Of a DNA stretch of 64,000 bases, positions 1 through 7,301 are shown piece after piece. Origin of the DNA: Winslowiella toletana (GTDB lineage Bacteria; Pseudomonadota; Gammaproteobacteria; Enterobacterales; Enterobacteriaceae). A program made the position numbers and the translations under genes. How positions within the stretch are numbered: position 1 is the first letter of the stretch; the number at the start of each line of letters is the position of its first letter. The stretch lies in the NCBI RefSeq assembly GCF_017875465.1, contig NZ_JAGGMQ010000001.1, positions 3,348,001-3,412,000 on the forward strand, written 5' to 3'. The notes beneath the pieces were generated by a model, which made no database searches, was not told the DNA's origin, and saw nothing but the letters and a program-made list of their open reading frames with translations.

Positions 1-716
1 CGGAAGCCTTTCTCCGTCAGTTCCGCTTCGGCATCAGCGATAATCTGCTCCACATGGCGTTCACCGTCAGACAACTTCTGCGCCATGCTGTTCATCACTT
101 TGCTCAGGGCCGGAGCCTGTTTACGCTGATCGGCAGTCAGATAGCCGTTGCGTGAGCTTAACGCCAGTCCGTCTTTGGCGCGTACCGTTGGCACGCCGAT
201 AATCTCGATATCGTAGCCCATATCGGCCACCATCTTGCGGATCAACGCCAGCTGCTGATAATCCTTTTCGCCAAAGCAGGCGAGGTCAGGCTGGACAAGG
301 TTAAACAGCTTGCTGACCACCGTCGATACGCCACGGAAATGGCCCGGACGGCTGGCGCCTTCCAGCAGTGACGACAACCCCGGCACCTCCACAAAGGTCT
401 GGGTATCCAGTCCCTGCGGATAGATATCGTCCGGTGAAGGCGAAAACACCAGATCGACACCGCGACGATTAAGCTTCTCGCAATCTTCCTGCAGCGTGCG
501 AGGATAGCGCGCCAGATCGTCCGCGCGTTCAAACTGCATCGGGTTGACGAAAATAGTGGCCACCACGATATCAGCACGCTCACGCGCTTCATCAACCAGC
601 GTCATATGACCATCGTGCAGATTGCCCATGGTCGGCACCAGCGCGATGCGCTTACCATCCTGACGCCAGCGACGGATCTCACGGCGCAGCATCGGCAAGG
701 TTTCAATTATCAGCAC
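1..716 (-). CDS. panC: Pantoate--beta-alanine ligase, C-terminus cut by window edge
   Basis: Cytosolic ligase that joins pantoate and beta-alanine with ATP to make pantothenate, the last step towards the CoA precursor. About 238 of the usual ~283 residues are present; the C-terminus lies beyond base 1. The start is GTG at 714-716 (MLIIETLP), with an AGGAGAG ribosome site just upstream, and matches the E. coli N-terminus. Visible signatures are the nucleotidyl-transferase HIGH-type motif in [10 protein letters not shown] and the later [10 protein letters not shown] segment. It lies 17 bases downstream of panB on the same strand, so the two are probably co-transcribed as panBC. Confidence 0.96.
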   Translation of the reverse strand, partial: MLIIETLPMLRREIRRWRQDGKRIALVPTMGNLHDGHMTLVDEARERADIVVATIFVNPMQFERADDLARYPRTLQEDCEKLNRRGVDLVFSPSPDDIYPQGLDTQTFVEVPGLSSLLEGASRPGHFRGVSTVVSKLFNLVQPDLACFGEKDYQQLALIRKMVADMGYDIEIIGVPTVRAKDGLALSSRNGYLTADQRKQAPALSKVMNSMAQKLSDGERHVEQIIADAEAELTEKGF

Positions 717-733
717 AGACTCTCTCTCCTGGA

Positions 734-1528
734 TTATTGGAAACTGTGTTCTTCAGCGGGATAACTTCCGGCTTCAACTTCAGTAATATACTGGCGCACC
801 GCTGCACGGATATCGCCGCTGTCAGCAAGGAAGTTTTTCGCGAATTTCGGGATATGTCCACCGGTAATGCCAAAGGCGTCATGCATCACCAGAATCTGAC
901 CATCGGTCACATTACCGGCGCCGATGCCAATCACCGGGATAGTCAGCGCTGCGGTGACGCGTTGCGCCAGTGGCACTGGCACACACTCCAGAACCAGCAG
1001 CTGCGTACCGGCGGCTTCTAACGCCAGCGCATCTTCCAGCAGGCGATCGGCCGCCGCAGCTTCACGCCCCTGGATTTTGTAACCGCCAAATACATTGACC
1101 GACTGCGGCGTTAAGCCGAGATGACCACAGACCGGCACTGCGCGCTCGGTCAGCTGCTGTACCGTCTCCGCCAGCCACTTACCGCCCTCCAGTTTGACCA
1201 TATTCGCGCCCGCGCGCATCAGCTGCGCTGCGTTATCGAAGGTTTGCTGCGGCGTGGCGTAACTCATAAATGGCAGATCGGCGAGCAGCAGGGCCGCTGG
1301 CGCGCCACGGCGCACGGCATGGGTGTGATAGACAATATCTTCCACGGTGACCGGCAGCGTTGAATCATGGCCCTGCACGGTCATCCCCAGTGAATCACCT
1401 ACCAGCAATACCTGGATGCCCTCTTCGGCAAACAGTTTAGCGAAGCTGTATTCGTAGGCAGTAATCGAGGCGAATTTACGCCCTGTCTGTTTCCACTGGC
1501 GCAGATGAGAAATAGTGGTCGGTTTCAT
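734..1528 (-). CDS. panB: 3-methyl-2-oxobutanoate hydroxymethyltransferase
   Basis: Transfers a hydroxymethyl group from methylene-tetrahydrofolate to ketoisovalerate to give ketopantoate, the first committed step of pantothenate synthesis. 264 residues, full family length. It begins [10 protein letters not shown] like E. coli PanB. Metal-binding Asp45 (GDSLGM) and Asp84 (LADLPF), substrate Lys112 and catalytic Glu181 (LVLECVP) are all in place. It is first in the panB-panC unit. The region upstream, where E. coli has a fimbrial operon before folK, holds the small-RNA/peptide locus described separately. Confidence 0.98.
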   Translation of the reverse strand: MKPTTISHLRQWKQTGRKFASITAYEYSFAKLFAEEGIQVLLVGDSLGMTVQGHDSTLPVTVEDIVYHTHAVRRGAPAALLLADLPFMSYATPQQTFDNAAQLMRAGANMVKLEGGKWLAETVQQLTERAVPVCGHLGLTPQSVNVFGGYKIQGREAAAADRLLEDALALEAAGTQLLVLECVPVPLAQRVTAALTIPVIGIGAGNVTDGQILVMHDAFGITGGHIPKFAKNFLADSGDIRAAVRQYITEVEAGSYPAEEHSFQ

Positions 1529-1681
1529 TACGGCCCCTCAGGACAAAATTTCTGATGGGCGAAGTGTAATAGATCGCTTCAGGTAGAGGAACGTTTATCA
1601 GAGATGAGAGTACAGGGGAAAAAAAAGGGGGGGTATCGCGCGGGAAAAATAACATAAAGTAAAAATAGTTACACAAGTCAG

Positions 1682-1777
1682 AAAGCAGAAACCCCGCACA
1701 AGGCGGGGTTATGCGCTATAGCCAACTGCTTCGCGAGGGCTGCAGGCATACAGCATGATGAAATTCTTCTTTTGGCT
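1682..1777 (-). ncRNA. Candidate antisense RNA antitoxin (OrzO/OhsC-like)
   Basis: Predicted RNA of about 95 nt. A strong promoter on the minus strand (TTGATG, 17 bases, TATAAT; 1811 to 1783) puts the 5' end near 1777. A GC-rich hairpin (AACCCCGC/GCGGGGTT, 1710-1690) with a short imperfect U tract could end it near 1682. Its first ~19 nt are complementary, with one G-U pair, to 2014-2033 in the leader of the divergent peptide mRNA, because the 17-base block 1759-1775 recurs exactly at 2014-2030. Pairing through the antisense 5' end from a divergent gene is the known zor/orz and shoB/ohsC arrangement. Expression is inferred. Confidence 0.6.
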
Positions 1778-1782
1778 AAATA

Positions 1783-1811
1783 ATTATACGACAGAAGTCA
1801 AACCCCATCAA
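1783..1811 (-). promoter_or_regulatory. Promoter of the candidate antisense RNA
   Basis: On the minus strand, TTGATG (1811-1806) and a perfect TATAAT (1788-1783) are separated by exactly 17 bases. An A or G start falls at 1777-1776, just before the block complementary to the peptide mRNA leader. Confidence 0.6.
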
Positions 1812-1818
1812 TCGCATA

Positions 1819-1847
1819 TTTAATAAGCAGAATTTACGGTTTATAAT
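1819..1847 (+). promoter_or_regulatory. Promoter of the peptide toxin mRNA
   Basis: TTTAAT (1819-1824), 17 bases, then TATAAT (1842-1847). This predicts a start near 1854 and a leader of about 265 nt before the 23-codon reading frame. The two divergent promoters lie within 65 bases of each other. The -35 match is moderate and the -10 match is perfect. Confidence 0.5.
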
Positions 1848-1853
1848 GTCGCG

Positions 1854-2117
1854 GTCCGAAAGAGGTAATGCCCGCTGAACCGCTTTGTAAGTTGCCAGAT
1901 TAAGCTCTTCAACACTGAATTTGGTAGTGAACAGTACTGAACCATCAGTGTATCGGTGGCTAATGTATAGCCCTCTTCCGGGTTCGCCCCCGGAAGCCTT
2001 GGCGGCAGCGTGGTGAAATTCTTCTTTTGGTTAAGTGAATAGCATAACCGGATGGGCGGATTAGAGGTATGGAAACTGCTTAGTAGCCTACGTGCCACAG
2101 AGATGGAGGTGCGGGTT
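1854..2117 (+). promoter_or_regulatory. Structured 5' leader of the peptide toxin mRNA
   Basis: Long untranslated leader containing an 8-bp hairpin (CTTCCGGG/CCCGGAAG, 1975-1996) and the antisense target at 2014-2033. An 18-codon upstream frame (ATG 1963 to TGA 2014-2016) ends exactly on the first bases of that target. The peptide's own Shine-Dalgarno GGAGGT is at 2105-2110. In characterised zor/shoB loci such leaders block translation until processed, and the antisense RNA pairs within them. Whether the upstream frame is translated is unknown; it has only a weak GGTGG upstream. Confidence 0.45.
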
Positions 2118-2189
2118 ATGAAAGAGCTATTAATAGCGATGATTAACTTAGTGACAGCAGTGCTGGAACTGATCAATAAGTTCCTTTAA
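2118..2189 (+). CDS. Small hydrophobic peptide, probable ZorO/ShoB/DinQ-type type I toxin
   Basis: A 23-residue frame reading MKELLIAMIN, LVTAVLELIN, KFL. It is almost wholly hydrophobic with a single transmembrane-length helix and the AVLELI pattern that also occurs in E. coli ZorO, ShoB and DinQ as I recall them. A near-consensus GGAGGT lies seven bases before the ATG, and two consecutive hairpins, the second a textbook intrinsic terminator, follow the stop. The divergent gene predicts a complementary antisense RNA. I infer an inner-membrane-acting type I toxin. The call rests on locus architecture plus composition, as a peptide this short cannot prove homology. Confidence 0.6.
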   Translation: MKELLIAMINLVTAVLELINKFL

Positions 2190-2199
2190 TCGGGAGCGT

Positions 2200-2245
2200 A
2201 AAACCTTCGAGGTTTTTTGAGCCGTCTTGCGGGACGGCTTTTTTG
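2200..2245 (+). terminator. Double hairpin terminator after the small peptide gene
   Basis: Hairpin one is AAAACCT/AGGTTTT (2200-2216). Hairpin two is GCCGTC/GACGGC (2221-2238) followed by six T. It lies just past the minus-strand end of folK (2279), so it may also limit read-through between convergent genes. Confidence 0.8.
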
Positions 2246-2278
2246 TTGCGGTTAGAACCGGCGTCGAACAAATTTATA

Positions 2279-2758
2279 TCACCAGAGCTGAATTTCACTG
2301 CTATCAAGCTTTGCCAGGCACTCTGCGACAGACTCTCCATCCGGGAAGCGAAGATCTGGCGCAATCTCCAGCAGCGGCAGCAACATAAAAGCGCGATTTT
2401 TCATATCGTAATGCGGCACGATTAAACGCTCACTATTCAGCGTCAGATCACCAAACAGCAGAATATCCAGATCCAGCGTGCGCGGTCCCCAGCGCTCGGC
2501 TTTACGTTCCCGTCCCTGTTCCAGCTCAATACGTTGGGTGTGATCGAGTAGCGCTTCCGGCGTCAGCCCGGTCTCCAGGGCAATTACCGCATTAAGATAG
2601 TCAGGTTGATCCGCCGGGCCATACGGCGGCGTGCGGTAGAGCGCAGAGGTGGCAATTAACTGACTGTCGGGGATCGCCGCCAGTGCATCAAGTGCATTTT
2701 GCACCTGATGCAGTGGATCGGCCAGATTGCTGCCTAATGCGATCCAGACCCGTGTCAT
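2279..2758 (-). CDS. folK: 6-hydroxymethyl-7,8-dihydropterin pyrophosphokinase
   Basis: Transfers pyrophosphate from ATP to hydroxymethyl-dihydropterin, feeding dihydropteroate synthase in folate synthesis. 159 residues, normal length. HPPK signatures visible are the N-terminal ALGSNL, the central [17 protein letters not shown] loop and the catalytic-loop stretch around [19 protein letters not shown] with its two metal-binding aspartates. The ATG overlaps the pcnB stop codon as ATGA (2755-2758), so translation is probably coupled to pcnB. This gene pair order is conserved in enterobacteria. Confidence 0.97.
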   Translation of the reverse strand: MTRVWIALGSNLADPLHQVQNALDALAAIPDSQLIATSALYRTPPYGPADQPDYLNAVIALETGLTPEALLDHTQRIELEQGRERKAERWGPRTLDLDILLFGDLTLNSERLIVPHYDMKNRAFMLLPLLEIAPDLRFPDGESVAECLAKLDSSEIQLW

Positions 2759-4176
2759 GCGTTGCTGTTGCCGTCACGCCGTGGCGCTGCGCCTGGCGTG
2801 CGTTTACGCGGACGACGGGTGCGACGACGAGGTACCGGATCGTCACCCAGCGTGTTGAGCATAGTTTTCTGCTGCGGCGGCGCCGCAACCTGGAACTCGC
2901 TCCACCAGGTGGTGAGACGCTGCAATTCCTGATTGTTTTCCACTTCAGCACGCAGCGCCAGCAGATCATAAGCGGCGCGGAATTTTGGATGCTCCATCAG
3001 CTTCCACGCGCGTTTACCATGGCGACGTGACAGGCGTAGCTGCAATTGCCAGATATCGCGCACCAGCGTGGTAATGCGTTTCGGTATCGCCAGCGCACGG
3101 CAGGCTTCGTCCAGCACATCGTTCATCGCCAGCGCAAAGGCGTCGTAATAGGCCAGGCCGCTCTCCTGCGCGATTTTCTGCGCCGCTTCCAGCTGTGGAT
3201 ACCAGAACATGGCGGCAAACAGGAACGCCGGGTTAACGCGCATCTGGTTGTGGATGCGGTTATCAGTGTTTTTCAGCACCTGAACCACCATCCGCTCCAT
3301 CGGACTGTCACTCTGCTCGGTAAAGTAGCGGGTGATAATCGGGAACAGCGGCTGGAACAGCTGATATTCCCGCAGCTGCAGATAGGTGCTGTAACCGTAA
3401 CCGGCCTGCAGCAGCTTCAGCGTCTCTTCAAACAGACGTGCGGGCGGAATATCCTGCAACAGCGTGGCAAGGCGTGGGATCGGCTCACCGGTCTCTGGCG
3501 CAATGCTCATATCGAGTTTGGCGGCGAAGCGCACGACGCGCAGCATACGCACCGGATCTTCGCGATAACGCGTTTCCGGATCGCCAATCATGCGGATAAT
3601 GCCCTGTTGCAGATCGCTCAGGCCACCGACGTAATCTCGCACGGTGAAATCAGCGACGCTGTAGTAAAGACTGTTGATGGTCAGATCGCGGCGCTGGGCG
3701 TCATCTTCAATCGAACCAAAAATATTGTCGCGCAGCAGCATGCCGTTCTGGCCGCGCTGCGAGCTGTTACGATCTTCCTGCTCGACTTCGGCCAGATGAT
3801 GTCCACGGAAAGTGGCGACTTCGATCACTTCCGGACCAAACATCACATGCGCGAGGCGGAAGCGACGACCGACCAGACGGCAGTTGCGGAACAGCTTACG
3901 CATCTGCTCCGGTGTGGCATTGGTGGTCACATCGAAATCTTTCGGCTTTTTACCCAACAGCAAATCGCGCACGCCGCCGCCGACCAGGTAGGCTTCGTAT
4001 CCGGCTTTATTCAGGCGATAGAGCACTTTGAGGGCATTTTCGCTAATGTCTTTCCGCGAGATTGTATGGCGATCTCGAGGGATAATCGTCATATGACGGA
4101 TTTCCTCGACCACCGTGGGCGCCTCATCTTCGCGATTCAGGACTTTTCGGCAAAAATTAGCAACTCGGGTAAAAAT
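2755..4176 (-). CDS. pcnB: Poly(A) polymerase I with AUU start codon
   Basis: Adds 3' poly(A) tails to RNA and so promotes decay; also controls plasmid copy number through antisense RNAs. From the ATT at 4176-4174 the protein is 473 residues and begins [13 protein letters not shown], matching the E. coli N-terminus, with GAGGTG seven bases upstream. The nearest standard starts (GTG at 4113, ATG a few codons later) would remove about 20 conserved residues. E. coli pcnB is also known to use a weak AUU start that limits expression. The nucleotidyltransferase signature [18 protein letters not shown] and a basic Arg-rich C-terminal tail are present. Confidence 0.95.
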   Translation of the reverse strand: MFTRVANFCRKVLNREDEAPTVVEEIRHMTIIPRDRHTISRKDISENALKVLYRLNKAGYEAYLVGGGVRDLLLGKKPKDFDVTTNATPEQMRKLFRNCRLVGRRFRLAHVMFGPEVIEVATFRGHHLAEVEQEDRNSSQRGQNGMLLRDNIFGSIEDDAQRRDLTINSLYYSVADFTVRDYVGGLSDLQQGIIRMIGDPETRYREDPVRMLRVVRFAAKLDMSIAPETGEPIPRLATLLQDIPPARLFEETLKLLQAGYGYSTYLQLREYQLFQPLFPIITRYFTEQSDSPMERMVVQVLKNTDNRIHNQMRVNPAFLFAAMFWYPQLEAAQKIAQESGLAYYDAFALAMNDVLDEACRALAIPKRITTLVRDIWQLQLRLSRRHGKRAWKLMEHPKFRAAYDLLALRAEVENNQELQRLTTWWSEFQVAAPPQQKTMLNTLGDDPVPRRRTRRPRKRTPGAAPRRDGNSNA

Positions 4177-4234
4177 GGGACACCTCGATAGTGACTAAGA
4201 AACTTGGGTGGTAAAAACAGCGGCTAATCATAGC

Positions 4235-5143
4235 TTAGTGAGAACCATTTGAGAATGCCGATGTCACGGCATCGCCTTCCGCTGCGTCATTGCGTGGGAT
4301 TTTTGCTAAATTCCACTGCTGGATCGCCTGTTTTAACAGCGCTTCCAGTGAATCATCCTGCCAGCCTGCCGGCACATTCTGACCGAGAAACTGTAAAGCA
4401 CGCACCAACAGAGGGCGGGGATCGCCTTGCGGCAGGGCGGGCGCATGATTTTGCTTCGATAATTTATCGCCATCATGGTTCAGTACCAGCGGCAAATGCA
4501 AATATGCCGGTACCGGCCAGCCAAACTGCTGATACAGCGCAATCTGTCGCACCGTCGGCTCAATCAGATCGGCACCACGGACGATCTCCGTCACGCCCTG
4601 GAAATGGTCATCAACCACCACTGCCAGGTTATAGGCGAACAGCCCGTCACGGCGATGAATAATAAAATCTTCGGCAGCCAGCGCCGCATCGGCGACGATT
4701 TCACCGCGCAGGCCATCATAAAAGTGGGTGACCGGCGCATGCTGGCGTAAACGCAATGCTGCATTTTCCGCGCCATGTTGTAACGTGCGGCAGTGACCAT
4801 CATAGTGTCCGCCGATTTGCTGAATACGACTACGACTACAGCGACAAAAATAGCTCTGCTGATGCTGACGTAACCACGCCAGCGCCTCGCGATAGGCGTC
4901 ATGACGCTGCGACTGCCACAGCACATCGCCGTCCCAGTGCAGGCCGTAATGTTCCAGCTGACGTAAAATTTGCTCTGCAGCGCCGGGCACTTCACGCGGC
5001 GGATCGATATCTTCGATACGCACTAACCACTGACCCTGCTGCGCACGCGCCTGCAGATAGCTGCCAAGTGCAGCAATCAGCGATCCAAAGTGTAATTCAC
5101 CGGATGGAGAGGGGGCAAAGCGCCCGATATAGGATAGTGACAT
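4235..5143 (-). CDS. gluQ: Glutamyl-queuosine tRNA(Asp) synthetase
   Basis: A GluRS paralogue lacking the anticodon-binding domain. It activates glutamate and attaches it to queuosine in tRNA(Asp). 302 residues from the chosen ATG, beginning [20 protein letters not shown] as in the family; HFGS is the HIGH-like motif and KLSKQ the KMSKS-like motif. Zinc ligands appear in FCRCSRSR and YDGHC. No strong ribosome site precedes this ATG; a TTG/GTG start 13 or 12 codons upstream (near 5182) sits close to an AGGGA and cannot be excluded. It lies between dksA and pcnB, probably in one transcript. Confidence 0.94.
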   Translation of the reverse strand: MSLSYIGRFAPSPSGELHFGSLIAALGSYLQARAQQGQWLVRIEDIDPPREVPGAAEQILRQLEHYGLHWDGDVLWQSQRHDAYREALAWLRQHQQSYFCRCSRSRIQQIGGHYDGHCRTLQHGAENAALRLRQHAPVTHFYDGLRGEIVADAALAAEDFIIHRRDGLFAYNLAVVVDDHFQGVTEIVRGADLIEPTVRQIALYQQFGWPVPAYLHLPLVLNHDGDKLSKQNHAPALPQGDPRPLLVRALQFLGQNVPAGWQDDSLEALLKQAIQQWNLAKIPRNDAAEGDAVTSAFSNGSH

Positions 5144-5216
5144 GATATGCAGATACGGAGAGCAGTGAAGCGGGAGCACCAATTTGTCCCTGCTTCACTG
5201 CAACATCCGCGCGCCG

Positions 5217-5672
5217 TTAACCGGCCATTTGCTTCTCGCGAATTTCCGCCAGCGTTTTGCAATCAATGCAGAGATCGGCAGTAGGACGCGCTTCAAGGCG
5301 ACGGATACCGATTTCAACGCCACAGGAATCACAGTAGCCGAAATCGTCGTCTTCAACCTTTTTCAGCGTCTTCTCGATCTTCTTGATCAGCTTACGCTCA
5401 CGGTCGCGATTACGCAGTTCGAGGCTGAACTCTTCTTCCTGGGCGGCACGATCGACCGGATCCGGGAAGTTAGCGGCTTCGTCCTGCATGTGTGTAACCG
5501 TACGGTCTACTTCATCCCTGAGTTGATTGCGCCAAGCTTCAAGAATCTTCTTGAAGTGCTCCAGCTGGGCTTCGTTCATATACTCTTCGCCTGGCTTCTC
5601 TTGGTATGGCTCCACCCCAGCGATGGCGAGAATACTCAGGGACGATGTTTTACGGTTTTGCCCTTCTTGCAT
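5217..5672 (-). CDS. dksA: RNA polymerase-binding transcription factor DksA
   Basis: Binds the RNA polymerase secondary channel and works with ppGpp in the stringent response. 151 residues, nearly identical to E. coli DksA. The coiled-coil tip aspartates Asp71 and Asp74 (FPDPVD) and the four zinc cysteines Cys114, 117, 135 and 138 are present. The start [10 protein letters not shown] is preceded by an AGGAGA site. An in-frame start seven codons upstream is possible but not conserved. The protein would also act on the rpsB promoter in this window, which has a GC-rich discriminator. Confidence 0.98.
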   Translation of the reverse strand: MQEGQNRKTSSLSILAIAGVEPYQEKPGEEYMNEAQLEHFKKILEAWRNQLRDEVDRTVTHMQDEAANFPDPVDRAAQEEEFSLELRNRDRERKLIKKIEKTLKKVEDDDFGYCDSCGVEIGIRRLEARPTADLCIDCKTLAEIREKQMAG

Positions 5673-5853
5673 GTTGTTTCTCCTGGATAACACGCACTAT
5701 CGATCCCCAAAGGGGGAAAAAACAGGCCGCTATAAATAACAGAAGCGATTAAGGTTGGCAATTATTCTTGAACATGACTTGACAAGCCTGTGAGTAAAAG
5801 CGTATTTAGCGCACCGCCAGTATCTATCCTATCAGAGCAAATTGCGCTAAATA

Positions 5854-6558
5854 TTACAACTCTACTTGCAACGACTTTTTCAGTGTCAAACCGGTTGAAG
5901 ATAACTGCGCCTTATAACAGAGTATCTCTACTCCGCTCTGTTGTGCCCGTGCCAGTAGTTCTGCGTACTGCGCATCAATATGACGCGCCGGAGATACGTC
6001 CTCAATCCCCGAGTGCAGAACGGCAAAAAAGAGTACCGCGCGCTCGCCATTTTCAGCGATTTTGGCCAGTTCACGCAGGTGCTTCTGACCACGCCCGGTA
6101 ACCGCATCCGGAAAATACCCTTTGCCATGCTGTAATAGCGTCACGGATTTCACTTCAATATAGCAGTTTCGGCGATGATCTGCTTGCAACAGAAAATCGA
6201 TGCGGCTGCGTTCTGCGCCATATTTCACTTCCGCCTGTAACGATTTGTAGCCAGTCAGCTGCGGGATAGCCTCAGCGGCGATGGCTTCACGCACCAGCGT
6301 GTTGGCGCGCAGGGTATTCACACAGATCCAGTGACCCTGCTGCGTCTCCGTCAGCTCCCAGCTGTGCGGGTATTTCCGCGTCAGACTGTCGGAGGTGGAA
6401 TACCACACGGTATCACCTGGTGTGGCGCAACCGGTCATGGCGCCGGTGTTGGCGCAGTGGATGGTCAGGGTTTCGCCCTGCGGCGTCACCACATCCGCGA
6501 GAAAACGTTTGTAGCGGCTAATCAGGCGCGCGGATTGCAGCGCCGGAAAATATTCCAT
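5854..6558 (-). CDS. sfsA: DNA-binding protein SfsA
   Basis: Homologue of SfsA, named because its overexpression stimulates maltose use in E. coli and described as a DNA-binding, nuclease-fold protein; its precise role is unsettled. 234 residues, full length, beginning [19 protein letters not shown]. Conserved family stretches include [32 protein letters not shown] and [10 protein letters not shown]. The 181-bp gap to dksA should contain the dksA promoter. thpR ends two bases upstream of its start on the same strand, so the two form a short operon. Confidence 0.95.
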   Translation of the reverse strand: MEYFPALQSARLISRYKRFLADVVTPQGETLTIHCANTGAMTGCATPGDTVWYSTSDSLTRKYPHSWELTETQQGHWICVNTLRANTLVREAIAAEAIPQLTGYKSLQAEVKYGAERSRIDFLLQADHRRNCYIEVKSVTLLQHGKGYFPDAVTGRGQKHLRELAKIAENGERAVLFFAVLHSGIEDVSPARHIDAQYAELLARAQQSGVEILCYKAQLSSTGLTLKKSLQVEL

Positions 6559-6560
6559 AA

Positions 6561-7097
6561 TTATTCCTGTCTGGCGATAAGAGGCCAGCTTTCAATGACC
6601 TTGTAACTACTGCGACCCTGCGCAAACGTCGATTGCAGCAGGGAAAAGTGCGTGACATCGAACTGCCAGTGAAAATCGCGCGGCGGCATCGCCACTGGCC
6701 GGGTAGCATTGCGCAGCAGGCTGATATGCGGATGAAACGGGTGCGGACTTTGATAACAACCGCTGCGTGCTGCCTGGGAACGCAGCATCTCCGCCAGTTG
6801 CACCAGTCCGCGTGGTGCCTGACGCAGGCCGAGCCATACCACGCCGGGACGTGGCCAGTGGCCGGCATCGTCAATATGCAGGGTAAACGGCGGCTGGCGA
6901 ATCCGTCCGGCCAGGCGGCTGATCGCGGTGGTTTTTTCGTCGCTGACTTCACCGAGAAAGGCCAGCGTCAGGTGCAGATTAGCGGCGGCCAGCGGACGAC
7001 CCGCTGCGGCGTCAAACGCCGCGGCGCGCCAGGCGATGATTTCCTGCTGTATCGTCTGCGGTAAACCGATGCCGAAGAATAAACGGCGCGTGGACAT
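6561..7097 (-). CDS. thpR: RNA 2',3'-cyclic phosphodiesterase
   Basis: Member of the 2H phosphoesterase family (formerly LigT), which opens 2',3'-cyclic phosphates on RNA and was first seen as a 2'-5' RNA ligase. 178 residues from the ATG at 7097, beginning [13 protein letters not shown]. The two catalytic motifs are visible: HLTL at about residue 42 and HPHISL in the second half. An in-frame start further upstream would read into the ERIC element and is rejected. It is two bases before sfsA. Confidence 0.93.
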   Translation of the reverse strand: MSTRRLFFGIGLPQTIQQEIIAWRAAAFDAAAGRPLAAANLHLTLAFLGEVSDEKTTAISRLAGRIRQPPFTLHIDDAGHWPRPGVVWLGLRQAPRGLVQLAEMLRSQAARSGCYQSPHPFHPHISLLRNATRPVAMPPRDFHWQFDVTHFSLLQSTFAQGRSSYKVIESWPLIARQE

Positions 7098-7149
7098 AGC
7101 AGTCTCCGGTAATGAATTGAGAGGAATGCTACAATGCCTGCCAATATAA

Positions 7150-7273
7150 TACCCGTCATAATTCGAGCTGCACCTGTGTTGGCCGCGTTCACTCACCCGA
7201 ATCACGTAGTTTAACTATGCTCATCGGGATTCGTTCACTTGCCGCCTTGGTGCAGCTCGAATTATTTAGGGTA
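7150..7273 (+). repeat. ERIC-like element between thpR and hrpB
   Basis: A 124-bp imperfect palindrome bounded by TACCC and GGGTA. The outer arms are AATTCGAGCTGCA and its complement, and the core CCCGAATCACGTAGTT resembles the ERIC centre. Length and ends match the ~126-bp enterobacterial repetitive intergenic consensus. It occupies most of the divergent thpR/hrpB intergenic region. A second member is at 35.5 kb. Confidence 0.7.
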
Positions 7274-7301
7274 AACACCCATATTGTTACGGAGTTTTTC
7301 T

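Noticed and set aside
2068..2082. Five-codon frame ATGGAAACTGCTTAG in the peptide-toxin leader
   Set aside because: Too short and without a ribosome site to be claimed as a gene; noted only as leader sequence.
3046..4191. Plus-strand open frame of 381 codons opposite pcnB
   Set aside because: A shadow of the conserved pcnB gene; no ribosome site and low-complexity His/Gln-rich translation.
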